A stretch of DNA of 64,000 nt from Agapetus fuscipes (lineage: Eukaryota; Arthropoda; Insecta; Trichoptera; Glossosomatidae), in assembly GCA_951799405.1 (NCBI GenBank), contig OX637359.1, forward strand, positions 4,088,201 to 4,152,200. Reading direction: 5' to 3'. The notes beneath the pieces are model-generated. The model did no database searches. It worked only from the letters and a program-made list of their open reading frames with translations, and had not been told where the DNA came from. Of the stretch, positions 30,051 to 40,173 are shown piece after piece; the first letter of the stretch is position 1; each line of letters begins with the position of its first letter. The position numbers were made by a program, and so were the translations under genes.

Positions 30051-30565
30051 TAGTTCATTTTTGTTCACCTTCCATGTCTCACTTCCATGCATCAGAGTCG
30101 AAAACAATATTTAATTTAAGGTCTCACAATTAATGCCGGATATACATTACAACTCTAATTCAAAAATTATTTCAGGTATGAGGCTTTGTATTATTCACAA
30201 AAGGCGGATCATTTTTGGGAGAAATTGAAAAACCCACTTTGAAACGGAATATAAAATTAAACACTCAAAAGTGTTCCATCGGGAACAGGGAAACAGCGAA
30301 ACGAGAGTATGAGAACTTCGTTTTGCAAGTTTCAAACACAATTACGTCGGGTTATGAATGGTTCAAAGGCTTTGCTAATATCGACTGCTCGATGAATACT
30401 CGTGTAATAAATTCTCGGACTAAGGAGCTTTCAGAAAAGATTTCGCTTTGATTCTGAAAGGAGATGAATGAAGGGAATATGTAGAAATGACTGAAATACT
30501 TTTGGCAAAAATTTAAAATTAAATTTTGGTTCGTTTATTTTGCGAGTGGAATACTTTCCATGAAC
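30051..30565. other. Unassigned stretch
   Basis: A 78-codon frame at 30215-30451 has no recognisable domain and no copies elsewhere in the window; probably chance. Confidence 0.4.
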
Positions 30566-30902
30566 ATCCGGTCGACAGTTCAGTTGGTAGAGTGCTTGCA
30601 TTCTAACCCGTGAGCTCGGGTTCGAATCCCACCGAGGAGGGTGTCAGAAATGATTTCCTATTTCGGTGTTTATTTCAAACCCCATAATAAAAATACCGGC
30701 AAGGTTTACTCAGCCATCACAAGAAATGAGTACCAGCCCCCTCGGGAGCTGGGATACCCCTACTTCAGTTGAAGTGGTTGGTGTAAGGCCGGCCCCCTTA
30801 CCTGCAAAAATGAATAGGTTCAACTCGCCACATACGACCCCTTCGGGGATAACGCGGTAAGAATTTACACTATATGTGTAGCTTAGTTGCGTTTTTTTTT
30901 TT
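30566..30902 (+). repeat. SINE B, full copy
   Basis: Head with A box CAGTTCAGTTGGTAGAGTGC and B box GGTTCGAATCC, body hairpin CTACTTCAGTTGAAGTGG, tail CTTAGTTGCG followed by a T-run. Confidence 0.93.
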
Positions 30903-31020
30903 TAATATCTTAGGGCAAAAATTATGATTGTTTTTGTAATCTTTCAAATTGAGATTTAATGTGGGATTGAATTCCCTACACGTGACATACGTGACACATG
31001 TGACATACGTCACACAGGTA

Positions 31021-31690
31021 ATAATAATAATAATATGCGTTTATTCCAGCTTAGTCATGTGGAGGGTGCAATACATGACCAGCCATAAAAAAATAATACA
31101 TCAATAGAAAAAGTACATAGAAAACTACAAAAATGTAGAAACATGAAAATATGTGATGAAATATATGAGAAAAAAGAGCAAACAAAATATATAGTTAAAC
31201 AGTGAAAGAAAAGAGAAATACATGTTCATTGTACATTAGAATATCAGGAACATATTAAACAGGGAAAAAAGGCTACGTAAGCTTCAAATTCCTTGCCCAA
31301 TGACGCCATATGCCCAACTCCCATTTCAGGCCTCTGATTGCTACGATCAGAGAGTTTTCGCTGGATTCAATTCTGTCTCTGAACCCAGCCATTCGGATTC
31401 GCAGCAACCCATTCCAGGAGGGTAGTTGAGCCGCCACAAACATCCCACTCGCACTACAGCTCTTCCGCAGTCGTAACAATGCTCTGTAGCCCATGTTGTA
31501 GCAGACTCTCATCTCGTTCATGCTTTGTGCTTTATAGTCACACCACAACTCGCTGGTGTATTGTTGCGTACATAGAACAAGGAAGAGCCTGTTTTTAACG
31601 ATATCCGAGCATTGTGCGAACCGCCGGGCTAACATATTAGCTTTCCTGCAGTGCGAGCGTAGTTGTCGTTTGATGTCATTGTCATCAGTT
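31021..31690 (-). pseudogene. LINE RT C-terminal fragment with (ATT)n tail
   Basis: 120 codons from ATG 31635 to stop 31273: NMLARRFAQCSDIVKNRLF, YTSELWCDY, SMNEMRVCYNMGYRALL, SCSASGMFV. This is the post-RT region of a CR1-like LINE known from many invertebrates. A long A-rich UTR leads to an (ATT)n tail at 31021-31035. The catalytic domain is absent. Confidence 0.78.
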
Positions 31691-31896
31691 AATGTTTCAA
31701 TTCATCAGGTAATATAATTCTGTGACATATGTGATATTTTACGAATGACGTATATGACATACGTGACACACCACGCGTGACATACACTATGCTTAAACCC
31801 TCCTCATTTAGCATTATTTTATTTTTGTTCTATATAAACTAGAATATGTTGTATTCTTTTTTATCTATCTACACCAAAATGTTATTTATTAATCGT
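31691..31896. other. Unassigned; TGACATA-type short repeats
   Basis: GTGACATATGTGATA, GACGTATATGACATACGTGACA and similar words also occur at 30980-31015 on the other side of the LINE fragment, so the LINE may have inserted in a degenerate array. Confidence 0.45.
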
Positions 31897-32149
31897 ATCC
31901 CTTGACTTGTAGGTTAGTCTGAGGCTGACCACCTATGCTGTAAAAAATGTTTCACTTTGCCAATGTCACCCTTATTGCAGGAAAGGACGGCAAAATTTGC
32001 TTGGCTTATGTTCATTACAGATTTGGTTTTTGAATTGTAAGTACACATGCAACTTTTGTAAACGAGAGCTCACACGTGTCTGTTTGTGGACATACATTTA
32101 ATATGATCTTGAAATGTTAATATATCTTTGCAACTAAGATTAGATTAGA
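31897..32149 (+). repeat. Family A repeat, full copy
   Basis: TCCCTTGACTTGTAGG to CAACTAAGATTAGATTAGA. Confidence 0.9.
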
Positions 32150-32617
32150 AAGCAATGCCTGTTCTCAATTTTCACAGTTTTTTCTTAAAAGCTAAATTTG
32201 CACAGAGTCCTTTTTATTGCGAAAAACAGGGTATATTAAACTGGTTGACATTTAAAAATATGAACTCTCATTCTTGCCTTAGCTCCTTTGACGTACTTCA
32301 TTATTCTTAAAACCAGGGTATGCAGTCTCGTCATATCGATAGAGATTATCATATTTTTACCATTGTATGAGTTTATGTGTGTGTATGTTTACTTTGTCTG
32401 TCTGTGTGTTTTTAGTTACTTGTATATGTGTGTCTAGCCATAAGTATTTGGATGGTTTCACGTACTCACGTTTACTCGAGGCTTCTGCTCGAGACAATTC
32501 TGGCATGGTCTGGTGTATGCTCGAATAGCCTTTAGTCACCTATAAGTACGGATTGCATTGGTTTGGAGGGCTTAAGCTATGAACCTAATGCGAGCAAATC
32601 ATAAAATAAATTTTGCA
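32150..32617. other. Unassigned stretch
   Basis: GTGTGTATG/TGTCTGTGTG-rich segment at 32376-32420. No gene seen. Confidence 0.4.
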
Positions 32618-32762
32618 AAATCCGGTAAAGGTATTTATTTTTTTCAACCCAGCGAAGAGCAATTTTGAAAAAATAAATGGTATATTTTTCGTGCTTCGCC
32701 GGGATTCGAACCCGTAACCTTTACGAGTTTGAAACGTTACCACTAGACTACGCACCGGTCGA
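32618..32762 (-). repeat. SINE C, head-proximal part
   Basis: TTCAACCCAGCGAAGAGC body block and tRNA-like head (GGGATTCGAACCCG, GCACCGGTCG). Confidence 0.8.
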
Positions 32763-32819
32763 TAATATGTTAAACTAGGGTCAAAGTTGTTGTCGATAGA
32801 ACGACTTGACGATTGTTTG

Positions 32820-32902
32820 AATACTTCTTTTGTCCTCCACCGGTAATCGAACTCAAGGTCTGCCGATTTCACGTTCGAAGCTTTAACCGTAATCCTGGTT
32901 TG
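32820..32902 (-). repeat. tRNA-like SINE head, diverged
   Basis: CTCCACCGGTAATCGAACTC and GAAGCTTTAACCGTAATC follow the order of a SINE C head, weakly conserved. Confidence 0.45.
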
Positions 32903-33284
32903 GTCTATGTAAAATTAATTGGTCTTATTGCATTTTCAGTTTCTCAAATTTTTAAACTTTCATTCAAAGGACTAAGTGCTACGCTTGGACAAAAGCCAAA
33001 GTAACGGAGACAAAGAATTGTACTCTGAAAAGTATGTAACTAAAAAGCCATCGAACTCAAAAGGGATCATACGGGGATGAACCCTGGACTTAAGTTTACA
33101 GAGTCTATAAACTTCATGTAAACTATTCAGACGTCTAAAAACAATCATAATTAATCGATTGTTCAAGAAACAATATTCCAAGATATTGTAGTCAAAATGA
33201 GAAGTTGTTTTACATAATATGTAATTGAAAGAAAATGGGTGCCATATCGCTACCTAAAAGGTACAACTAAATAAGTACTTTTTG
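32903..33284. other. Unassigned stretch
   Basis: Nothing recognised. Confidence 0.35.
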
Positions 33285-33634
33285 TGACTAAGCAACACAT
33301 TTAGTATAACTTCTTGCCGCACTCTCTCCGACAGAGTCGCATGTGGCGAGTGGAACCTATGTATTTTTACACGGAAGGGGGCCGGCCCTACGCCAACCAC
33401 TTCAGTTGAAGTGGGGGGTTTTTGATACCAGTTTTACTACTTTTACTATTAGTGCATTTCTCATTTCTAATTATTATCACATATTCATAATTTCTTGTGA
33501 AGGCTGAGTAAACCTTACCGGTATTTTATTTTGGGTTTGAAATAAACAACAAAACGGGAAATCATTTCTGATACCCTGGATGGTACTCGAACCCGAGCTC
33601 TCAGCAAGCACTCTACCAACTGAGCTATCAACCG
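33285..33634 (-). repeat. SINE B with an AT-rich internal insertion
   Basis: The body is interrupted at about 33422-33490, replacing the CCCAGCTC block with TACTTTTACTATTAG-type sequence; the head keeps GAGCTATC and TCGAACCCG. Confidence 0.88.
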
Positions 33635-33821
33635 CTGCAGATTCACTGATTTTAGAAATAGTGGATAAATAATTTTATAGTGTGTAACTTCTCATGGTAA
33701 GTAAACTAACTATAAGAATGTGCTCATGAAAACTTCTAAACTGCAGGATTTTTACCCAGGTTTTTAGTGTATTATTTCGTAGGGAATCCTTTCCTTGTTC
33801 CTCCTCCTCTTGGAATCCTCC
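33635..33821. other. Unassigned stretch
   Basis: Nothing recognised. Confidence 0.3.
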
Positions 33822-34082
33822 GTTCCTTGACTTATAGGTTGGTATGCGGCTGACCACCCATGCTGTAAAAATGGTTCACATTGCCAATGTCACCCCTGTC
33901 TCAGGGAAGGACGGCAAGAGTTGCAGGGTGTATGCCCATTTGAGATTTGGTTTTTATGTTGTAGGTTCACACGAGGCACGTGCAAGCGCGAACTTGTACG
34001 TGTCTGGTTGTGAGAATGCATGTTATGTGAATCTCCAATGAAACATATCTTTGCAACTTAGATTAGATTTGATTAGATTAGA
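33822..34082 (+). repeat. Family A repeat, full copy
   Basis: TTCCTTGACTTATAGGTTGG to TTAGATTAGATTTGATTAG, close to consensus. Confidence 0.93.
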
Positions 34083-34461
34083 ATAGGAAAAAAGGTGCAT
34101 TTATGTGGGAAACTTTTGTAAGCTTAATTATCACTTATTCAGTTTTACCTTTCAGGTATCGAATTATTCTGAAATCTTTTTGCCTCTACCGAGTGCAAGC
34201 GACTGCTTGCGCGACAACAATACACCTTAGCAACTTAGATTATAAACTAGAAACGCAAAAGTAGTTGTGCTCACTGATGCGAGTGCAGGGAAAACAGTTT
34301 TCCGAGTTTTGTTTTGTAAGTAAACCTAAACGATGTGTCGAGAACTTTTCGATATTCGAGTTTTCTCGTATGATACAGGGCGAGTCAAAAAAAAGTGTGT
34401 ATTATTATGGTGTGTACGTGGGTTCTTTTTAATAAAATAGTGCGGTAATTTCTTTCACACA
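34083..34461. other. Mostly unassigned; repeat N relic and family A scrap
   Basis: 34150-34212 resembles repeat N (TATTCTGAAATCTTTTTGCC, GCAAGCGACTGC). 34230-34250 is a family A end (TTAGCAACTTAGATTATA). Confidence 0.45.
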
Positions 34462-34712
34462 ATTTATTTGTTAATGTTCCCCCTGTTCCAGGAAAGGTCG
34501 GCAAAAGTTGTATAAAATGCATGCCCACAAACAAACGCGTTTACAAATGCTGCATGTGTAGGTACTTACAAATTTAAATCCAAGCCTCAAATGAACATAC
34601 ACACTGTAACTTTTGCCGACCTTCCCTGGAACAGGGGTGACAATGGCAAAGTAAATATTTTTTTACAGTATGGGTGGGTAGCCTCATACCAACCTCATAC
34701 CAAGAATTACAA
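34462..34712. repeat. Family A fold-back: plus fragment joined to minus copy
   Basis: 34470-34512 (CCCTGTTCCAGGAAAGGTCG, GCAAAAGTTGTA) is plus, and 34513-34712 is minus, so CCTGTTCCAGG...GCAAAAGTT at the left pairs with AACTTTTGCCGACC...CCTGGAACAGG at 34611-34637. A fold-back of about 35-bp arms. Confidence 0.8.
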
Positions 34713-34715
34713 GTA

Positions 34716-34975
34716 CTAAATCTAAATCTAAATCTAAGCTGCAAAGATATGTATCATTTGAGATTCATATTAAATGCATTCCCACAAGCAGACATGCATA
34801 ATTTCGCGCTTACACATGTTGCATGTGGACCTACAATATAAAAACCCCAATCTCAAATGAACATAAGCCCTGCAACTCTTGCCGACCTTCCCTGAAGCAG
34901 GGGTGACATTGGCAAAGTGAACCATTTTTTACAGTATGGGTGGTCAGCCGCATACCAACCTATCAGTCAAGGAGT
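34716..34975 (-). repeat. Family A repeat, full copy
   Basis: (ATCTAA)n start to ATCAGTCAAGGA end; close to consensus. Confidence 0.93.
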
Positions 34976-35039
34976 ACTAATTAACATTTATGTAAAAAAA
35001 AAAATAAGGGGGTATTATAATTAAATACAATTGAAATTT

Positions 35040-35215
35040 ATGAATGAATAAGCTGCCAACATTGTTGGTGTCTTTAAAGGAGCACTAAAGACGCATCTTT
35101 ACAAAAAATCTTATCCGTGATTTGAGAGGGCCCTTGAGGTGTGACACACACAAAAACGGCGCTCTTTTATTATGTGTACCTTATAAATAAATTATCCTTG
35201 TATATATATAACATT
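35040..35215 (+). pseudogene. LINE X 3' end
   Basis: ACTAAAGACGCATCTTTACAAA (KTHLYKKSYP-type end), stop, then GGGCCCTTGAGGTGTGACAC and CAAAAACGGCGCTC of the X tail. Confidence 0.85.
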
Positions 35216-35221
35216 ACAGAT

Positions 35222-35290
35222 AAGCCGCCATTTTTTTCTGTCCTTACATACTGCATTCAATACATCCAATGTCATCGCTTTTGATTATTT
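35222..35290 (-). repeat. LINE D scrap
   Basis: GCCGCCATTTTTTTCTGTCC followed by TTACATACTGCATTC resembles the D block. Confidence 0.4.
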
Positions 35291-35341
35291 CTGTTTACTG
35301 TATACATTTCCTTTCAGTAACATGACGTTTCCCAAAAGTAA

Positions 35342-35645
35342 GTATAATAATATTAGGATTACTTATTTGAGGTGAGCGCTGTTTTTGTGTGAATAACACA
35401 TCAAGAGCCCTCTGCATGCTTGGTCGTTGGTATAGAAAGCGCCAATTCTCAAGTAAGACCCAGCTGTTGCAAGGCTGGGTGGAACTTTGATGACCGGTCT
35501 TTGGGAAAGGTTTTATGAAGTTTTCAACCCAGCAAAGAGCCTATTTGAAAATATAATTGGTACCTGTTTTGTGCTACGCCAGGATTCCAACCCGAGACCT
35601 TCTATTTACGAGTCCGATGCGTTACCTCTAAACAACGTACCGGTC
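35342..35645 (-). repeat. SINE C, full copy with LINE X-type tail
   Basis: Tail TGAGCGCTGTTTTTGTGTGA, body, then head with CCAACCCGAGACC and TACCGGTCC end. More diverged than the copy at 18964. Confidence 0.87.
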
Positions 35646-35734
35646 CACCGGTGAAAAATGCCGCTACGATCCTAAAACTTTTGGTATTCACTCAGAAATG
35701 GATAACTAGAAATGGAACTAGAATAGAAATGGAA

Positions 35735-36590
35735 CATGGATAAGACGGAGATAATGTGGGCAGTCACATCTAGGCGTGATCACCTATTGGCTATTAGTGA
35801 ACGGAGTACCACTCTCCATAGGAGGTAAGCTAATCCAGCCTTCTGATTCAGTGGGACTTCTAGGAGTCTTACTGGATCGGAATCTGACACTGGAGAGGCA
35901 AATAGATGCCACAATAGCTTCTTCTTTTTTTTCACTACGCCAAATTAAGGCTATTAGAAAGTGTTTACCGTCAGATGCAGTCAAGACCCTAGTGAGCGCG
36001 TTTGTGGTGTCTCGGATTGACTATTGTTCGACGCTTTATAGTGGTCAGCCGAAGAAGCAGTTCAATCGCTTTCAATCTGTGTTGAATTCGGCAGCAAGAC
36101 TCATATTCGGGATAGGTACCCAAATTCGCTCACATCACTCCGCTGTTAAAAACACTACATTGGCTTCGTTTCCCGGAGAGGGTGGTCTACCGTGTTTGTG
36201 TGATGGTATATAAAGCCATCAATGGCTTGGCTCCACCTTATTTGACTGACATGATGTTGCCTGTTGAGATGGGTGTAAGGAGGCAGACACTCAGATCCGC
36301 GGCCGATGAAGTAGTCAATTTGGTTCAGCCACGCCGTCAGATTCGTACAAATTTCGGAGACCGCGCTTTCCGTGTTGCGGGTCCGGTGGAGTGGAACAGA
36401 CTGCCACCCGGAGTGAAGAACTCCAAATCTATGGATGTATTTCGCGGAGCACTCAAGACACACCTATTTAGAAAGTCTTATCCATGATCGGAGAGGGCCC
36501 TTGAGGTGTGACACACACAAAAACGGCGCTCTCTTATCATTTGTAATTTAAAATAAATTTGCCTGATATTATTATTATTATTATTAAATG
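35735..36590 (+). pseudogene. LINE X, RT C-terminal half and full 3' end
   Basis: Starts in RT (DKTEIMW), then VGLLGVLLDRNLTLERQID, LVSAFVVSRIDYCSTLYSG, HWLRFPERVVYRVCVMVYKA, FGDRAFRVAGPVEWNRLP, LKTHLFRKSYP, stop 36485. Two frame changes (near 35800 and 36130) break it. 3' UTR GGGCCCTTGAGGTGTGACAC, then an (ATT)n tail. The catalytic YADD part is missing. CR1/L2/Daphne-type. Confidence 0.88.
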
Positions 36591-36879
36591 CAACTTTTGT
36601 AACACCCTGCATCTTTGAAAGCTGAGATCTCCAACTTTGGCATGCAAAGGTTTCTGCATTACATTGGCAAAATATTTTTGCAACACTGCTTTAGACTCAA
36701 TCTTGAAAGATTTGAAAATGACTTTGGAAAATGCGTAATGTTGTAGAGTTAGCTTTTGTCAAGGGAAAATATTATACGCTATTTGATAGAACAGTCAAAA
36801 TAACTTTGTGCTTTAAATCCAAAAGGTTTTTCGTACTTTTGCCTTCTTCTTCTTGTTATAGATCTAAGATCTGGTTTTA
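36591..36879. other. Unassigned stretch
   Basis: Nothing recognised. Confidence 0.35.
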
Positions 36880-36934
36880 AGGTTCTGGTTGGTAAAAAAA
36901 ATGGTTCACTTTGCCAATGCCCCCTTGTGTTATG
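36880..36934 (+). repeat. Family A scrap
   Basis: GGTTGGTAAAAAAAATGGTTC followed by ACTTTGCCAATG only, directly before a full copy. Confidence 0.7.
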
Positions 36935-37195
36935 TTCCTTGACTTGTAAGTTGTGATGTGGCTGACCATCCATGCTGTGAAAAATGGTTCACTTTGCCAA
37001 TATCACTCCTGTTTCAGAGAAAGACGCCAAGAGTTGCAGGGTGTATGTTCATTTGAGATTTGGGTTTTTATGTTGTAGGTTCACATGCGGCATTGCAAGC
37101 GCGAACTTGTACGTGGCTGCTTGTGAGAATGCATATAATGTGAATCCCCAATGTAACATATCTTTGCAACTTAGATAAGATTAGATCACATTAGA
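36935..37195 (+). repeat. Family A repeat, full copy
   Basis: TTCCTTGACTTGTAAG to TTAGATAAGATTAGATCACATTAG. Confidence 0.92.
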
Positions 37196-37380
37196 CCCTA
37201 GTTTTAGTGAATATCGGCAAGAAATGCAGAGTTTATGTTCATTTGAGATTGGGCTTAATGTTGTAAATCCACATGCGGCATGTGTAAGCGCGAATTTATA
37301 CGTATCTGCTTGAGGAAATGAATTCATAATATGAATCTTAAATGTTATGTATCTTTTTAACTTAGATTATAGATTGTGAG
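37196..37380 (+). repeat. Family A repeat, 5'-truncated
   Basis: Begins TTTTAGTGAATATCGGCAAG, ends AACTTAGATTATAGATT; directly follows the previous copy's tail. Confidence 0.88.
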
Positions 37381-37716
37381 TAAAACTGATCTACGAGTAG
37401 TTTAATGGTTTGTGTAATGAAATGTGAAGATTCAATCTAAATTATAATTTAAAATAAGAAAAACAAAGTTTTACTTCATGAGTTGATTTAATTCTTTGAG
37501 CGCTTTCGGTGTTATCACATCATTATAAAGAGAACAACTAACAAAGTGGATTCCAGAGAAAGCTGTAGGTTAGTTGAGCTTTGGTGGCATAAAAACTGAG
37601 AAAAGAGAGGGCCTTTTTGTAGTTTTTAAAAAGAATGTTGTTCTTTCCCTATTATCTTCTCCTTATTATCTTTCCTTATAATCCCTTCCCTCACCAGAAC
37701 ATAGCTCTACAATCGA
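37381..37716. other. Unassigned stretch
   Basis: GAGTTGATTTAATTCTTTGAGCGCTTTCGGTG (37480-37511) has an approximate inverted partner at 38437-38472 (CACCGAAAGCGCTC...TTAATCAACTC), about 930 bp away, so an old TIR element may span this region. Confidence 0.5.
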
Positions 37717-37959
37717 TAATCTAAGTTGCAAAGATATATTACATTTAAGATTCATTTTAAATGTATTTCCATAAGCAGAAACGTATAAGTTTGCGCTAAC
37801 ACATGCCGCACGTGGACTTACAACATAAGAATCCAATCTCAAATGAGAAAAAGCTCTCAAACTCTTGCTGACCTTCCCTGAAACAGGGGTGACAATGGAA
37901 ATGTAAACCATTTTTTTTAAGTATGAGTGGTCAGTCTCATACCAACCTATAAGTCAAGT
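37717..37959 (-). repeat. Family A repeat, full copy
   Basis: GATAATCTAAG to TATAAGTCAAG, then a short AAGTATC duplication. Confidence 0.9.
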
Positions 37960-37979
37960 ATCAAGTCAAGTATCACAAA

Positions 37980-38048
37980 TCCCGCCTTTGGGGTGACCAA
38001 GAGTCATGAAAAGGCGCTATAAAAATATTGTATTATTATTATTAAGTA
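37980..38048 (+). repeat. LINE 3' tail fragment
   Basis: CCGCCTTTGGGGTGACC, AAAAGGCGCTATAAAAATAT and (ATT)n: the end of a CR1/L2-like LINE with its GCGCC-type arms, no coding part. Confidence 0.7.
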
Positions 38049-38057
38049 ATGTAAGGA

Positions 38058-38378
38058 GGTTTTTTTTTTTTTTTTTTTAAGAAATCCTGTGCGGGAGACT
38101 CCCTAGATTCTAAAGACTCTAGGGGTCTATGACACTTGTTGTAGTGCCGCAGAGGTGTACGAGCTTGGTCGTCGCTACAAAGCGCCATTACTCAAGCAAG
38201 ACCCAGTTGCTGTAAGGCTGGATGGACCTTTGGTGACCGGTCATTGGTAAAGGTTTATGAATTTTTCAACCCAGCGAAGAGCACATTCGAAATATAAATG
38301 GTATATTTTTGTGCTCCGCCGGGATCCGAATCCACAACCATCCATTTACGAGTCCGAAGTGTTGCCACTACGGACTAC
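38058..38378 (-). repeat. SINE C with alternative (hairpin) tail, full copy
   Basis: T-run 38060-38079, tail with CCCTAGA/TCTAGGG stem, body, tRNA-like head to GGACCGGTCC. Partner of the copy at 24050. Confidence 0.9.
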
Positions 38379-39045
38379 GGACCGGTCCAATCTGTATAAT
38401 CTGTAGATTTTTTTTGTTCTGTTGATAATGGTCTCATAACACCGAAAGCGCTCGAGAAAATTAATCAACTCGTAAATAAAACCTTTTATTTTAATTTTTA
38501 CATTACATTTAATGCATAATTTTTATTTAACAGAGATAGGGTAGACCGAGGCGAATCGGATCACAGGGCGAATCGGATCAAGATAAGAAATCTGTTCATA
38601 ATTCAAATATCGCTTTCACATGTAACCCACTCAACGGGCGTTTTGCGTCTCTCCTTTCACCCTTTACCTCCCGACATAGGCAGTTTTTCGATCGCGCTAG
38701 TAAATTAGCGTCGACGCGTCTCGTCAGCGACCCGGTCGTTTGCGTGTGTCGCAATTTTGGCGCTCATCTAAGGTACGCACTTACGATCTCTTTGTGTAAT
38801 ATTACGGATTTGTGGTAAAACTCAACTACATTGGTTTATATTGTAAAGCAAGGTGTCTATATTAGAGAACCGATTCGCTTTTAAGTATAATCTTATAGGG
38901 TAACGTCTAAAACATTTATTTCAAATGTCTTGATTATGGGGCTAATCGGATCATATCGACAGGGGCGAATCGGATCACACTTTTTAACTGATTTATTACA
39001 TGTTTGAAGGTATTGATTCATATTTATTTCATTGTAGTTGGTTTG

Positions 39046-39165
39046 CACATACAAAAGGAAGACTGATGCCGGAGAATGGTCTCAAGAAAAAATGAAAGAG
39101 GCTGTAAAATAAGTCCAGAACAAAAAGTTGACCTTACGTAAGGCTGCTGAGACAGTGCAATGCCT
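39046..39165 (+). pseudogene. pogo-type transposase N-terminus (psq helix-turn-helix) remnant
   Basis: YKRKTDAGEWSQEKMKEAVK, a stop, then KKLTLRKAAETVQ matches the start of pogo/Tigger/Jerky-like transposases, where this helix-turn-helix binds the TIR. An in-frame TAA and loss of everything downstream make it dead. Confidence 0.8.
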
Positions 39166-39196
39166 GCGAAGAATGGTGCCACGAAAAATGTGCTGA

Positions 39197-39459
39197 TATC
39201 TAATCTAATCCAATCTAATCTAAGCTGCAAAGATATATATCATTTAAGATTTATATTAAATGCATTCCCACAAGCAGACATGTATAATTTCGCGCTAACA
39301 CATGCCGCATGTGGACCTACAATATAAAAACCCAATCTCAAATGAACATAAGCTCTGCAACTCTTGCCGTCCTTCCCTGAAACAGGGGTGACATTGGCAA
39401 AGTGAACCATTTTTTACAGTATGGGTGGTCAGCCGCATACCAACCTATAAGTCAAGGAA
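39197..39459 (-). repeat. Family A repeat nested in the pogo-like element
   Basis: ATCTAATCTAATCCAATCTAATCTAA start, AAGTCAAGGAA end; close to consensus. Confidence 0.93.
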
Positions 39460-39539
39460 CAATGGGGGGGGGAAAAGGACCATAGATATATACTCGTATA
39501 TATATGTGTACTATGTGCTGATAATTAAAATTGATCTAA

Positions 39540-39866
39540 AACGCAACTAAGCTGCACATGTAGTGTAACTTCTTGCCGCGTTATCGCCGAAGGGATCGAA
39601 TGTGGCGAGTTGAACCTATTTATTTTGACAGGTAAGGGGGCCGGCCTTATGTCAACCACTTCAGTTGAAGTGGGGGTTTCCCAGCTCCCGAGAGGGCTGG
39701 TAGTCATTTCTTGTGAATGCTGAGTAAGCTTTGCTGGTATTTTATTTTGGGGTTTGAAATAAACACCGAAACGGGAAATCATTTCTGACACCCTCGGCGG
39801 GATTCGAACCCGAGCTCACGGCATGAAATGCAAGCAATCTCCCAACTGAGATATCGACCGTACAAT
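39540..39866 (-). repeat. SINE B, full copy nested in the pogo-like element
   Basis: Tail AACGCAACTAAGC, body hairpin CCACTTCAGTTGAAGTGG, head with GGGATTCGAACCCG and ACTGAGATATCGACCG. No gap relative to consensus. Confidence 0.93.
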
Positions 39867-40173
39867 CCATAGTGATCTCTTTATTATTTTTTTACTAATT
39901 CCAAAACTATAGTGTTAAGAAAAATAAAATTTTGTTACATGTTGTGTACGATCCGATTCACCCCGAAAATTGGGGCGATTCGGATATTTTTCTTGTTTTA
40001 GTTTTTAACAGCTAATTAAGAGAATATATGTATGATTTAAGTTTTCACATGTTTATTTCATAGCTGAATGTTACTTCTTACGTTTTTATCAATAAAAACA
40101 GCACTATATAACACTTTAGTATGATTTGCTCAACCTCAAAAAAAAGTGATCCGATTCGCCTCGGTCTACCCTA

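Larger units (their letters stand above)
38539..40171. mobile_element. pogo-like (Tc1/mariner) DNA transposon, decayed
   Basis: 25-bp perfect TIRs beginning GGGTAGACCGAGGCGAATCG (38539-38563, inverse 40147-40171), flanked by TA on both sides. GGGGCGAATCGGATCA words recur inside both ends (38565, 38955, 39975). A pogo/psq-type DNA-binding segment survives at 39046-39165. A family A copy and a SINE B copy are nested inside. No DDE catalytic domain remains. Confidence 0.92.

Noticed and set aside
30215..30451. 78-codon frame as a small host gene
   Set aside because: No domain, no splice or promoter evidence, and repeats on both sides. Left as unassigned.
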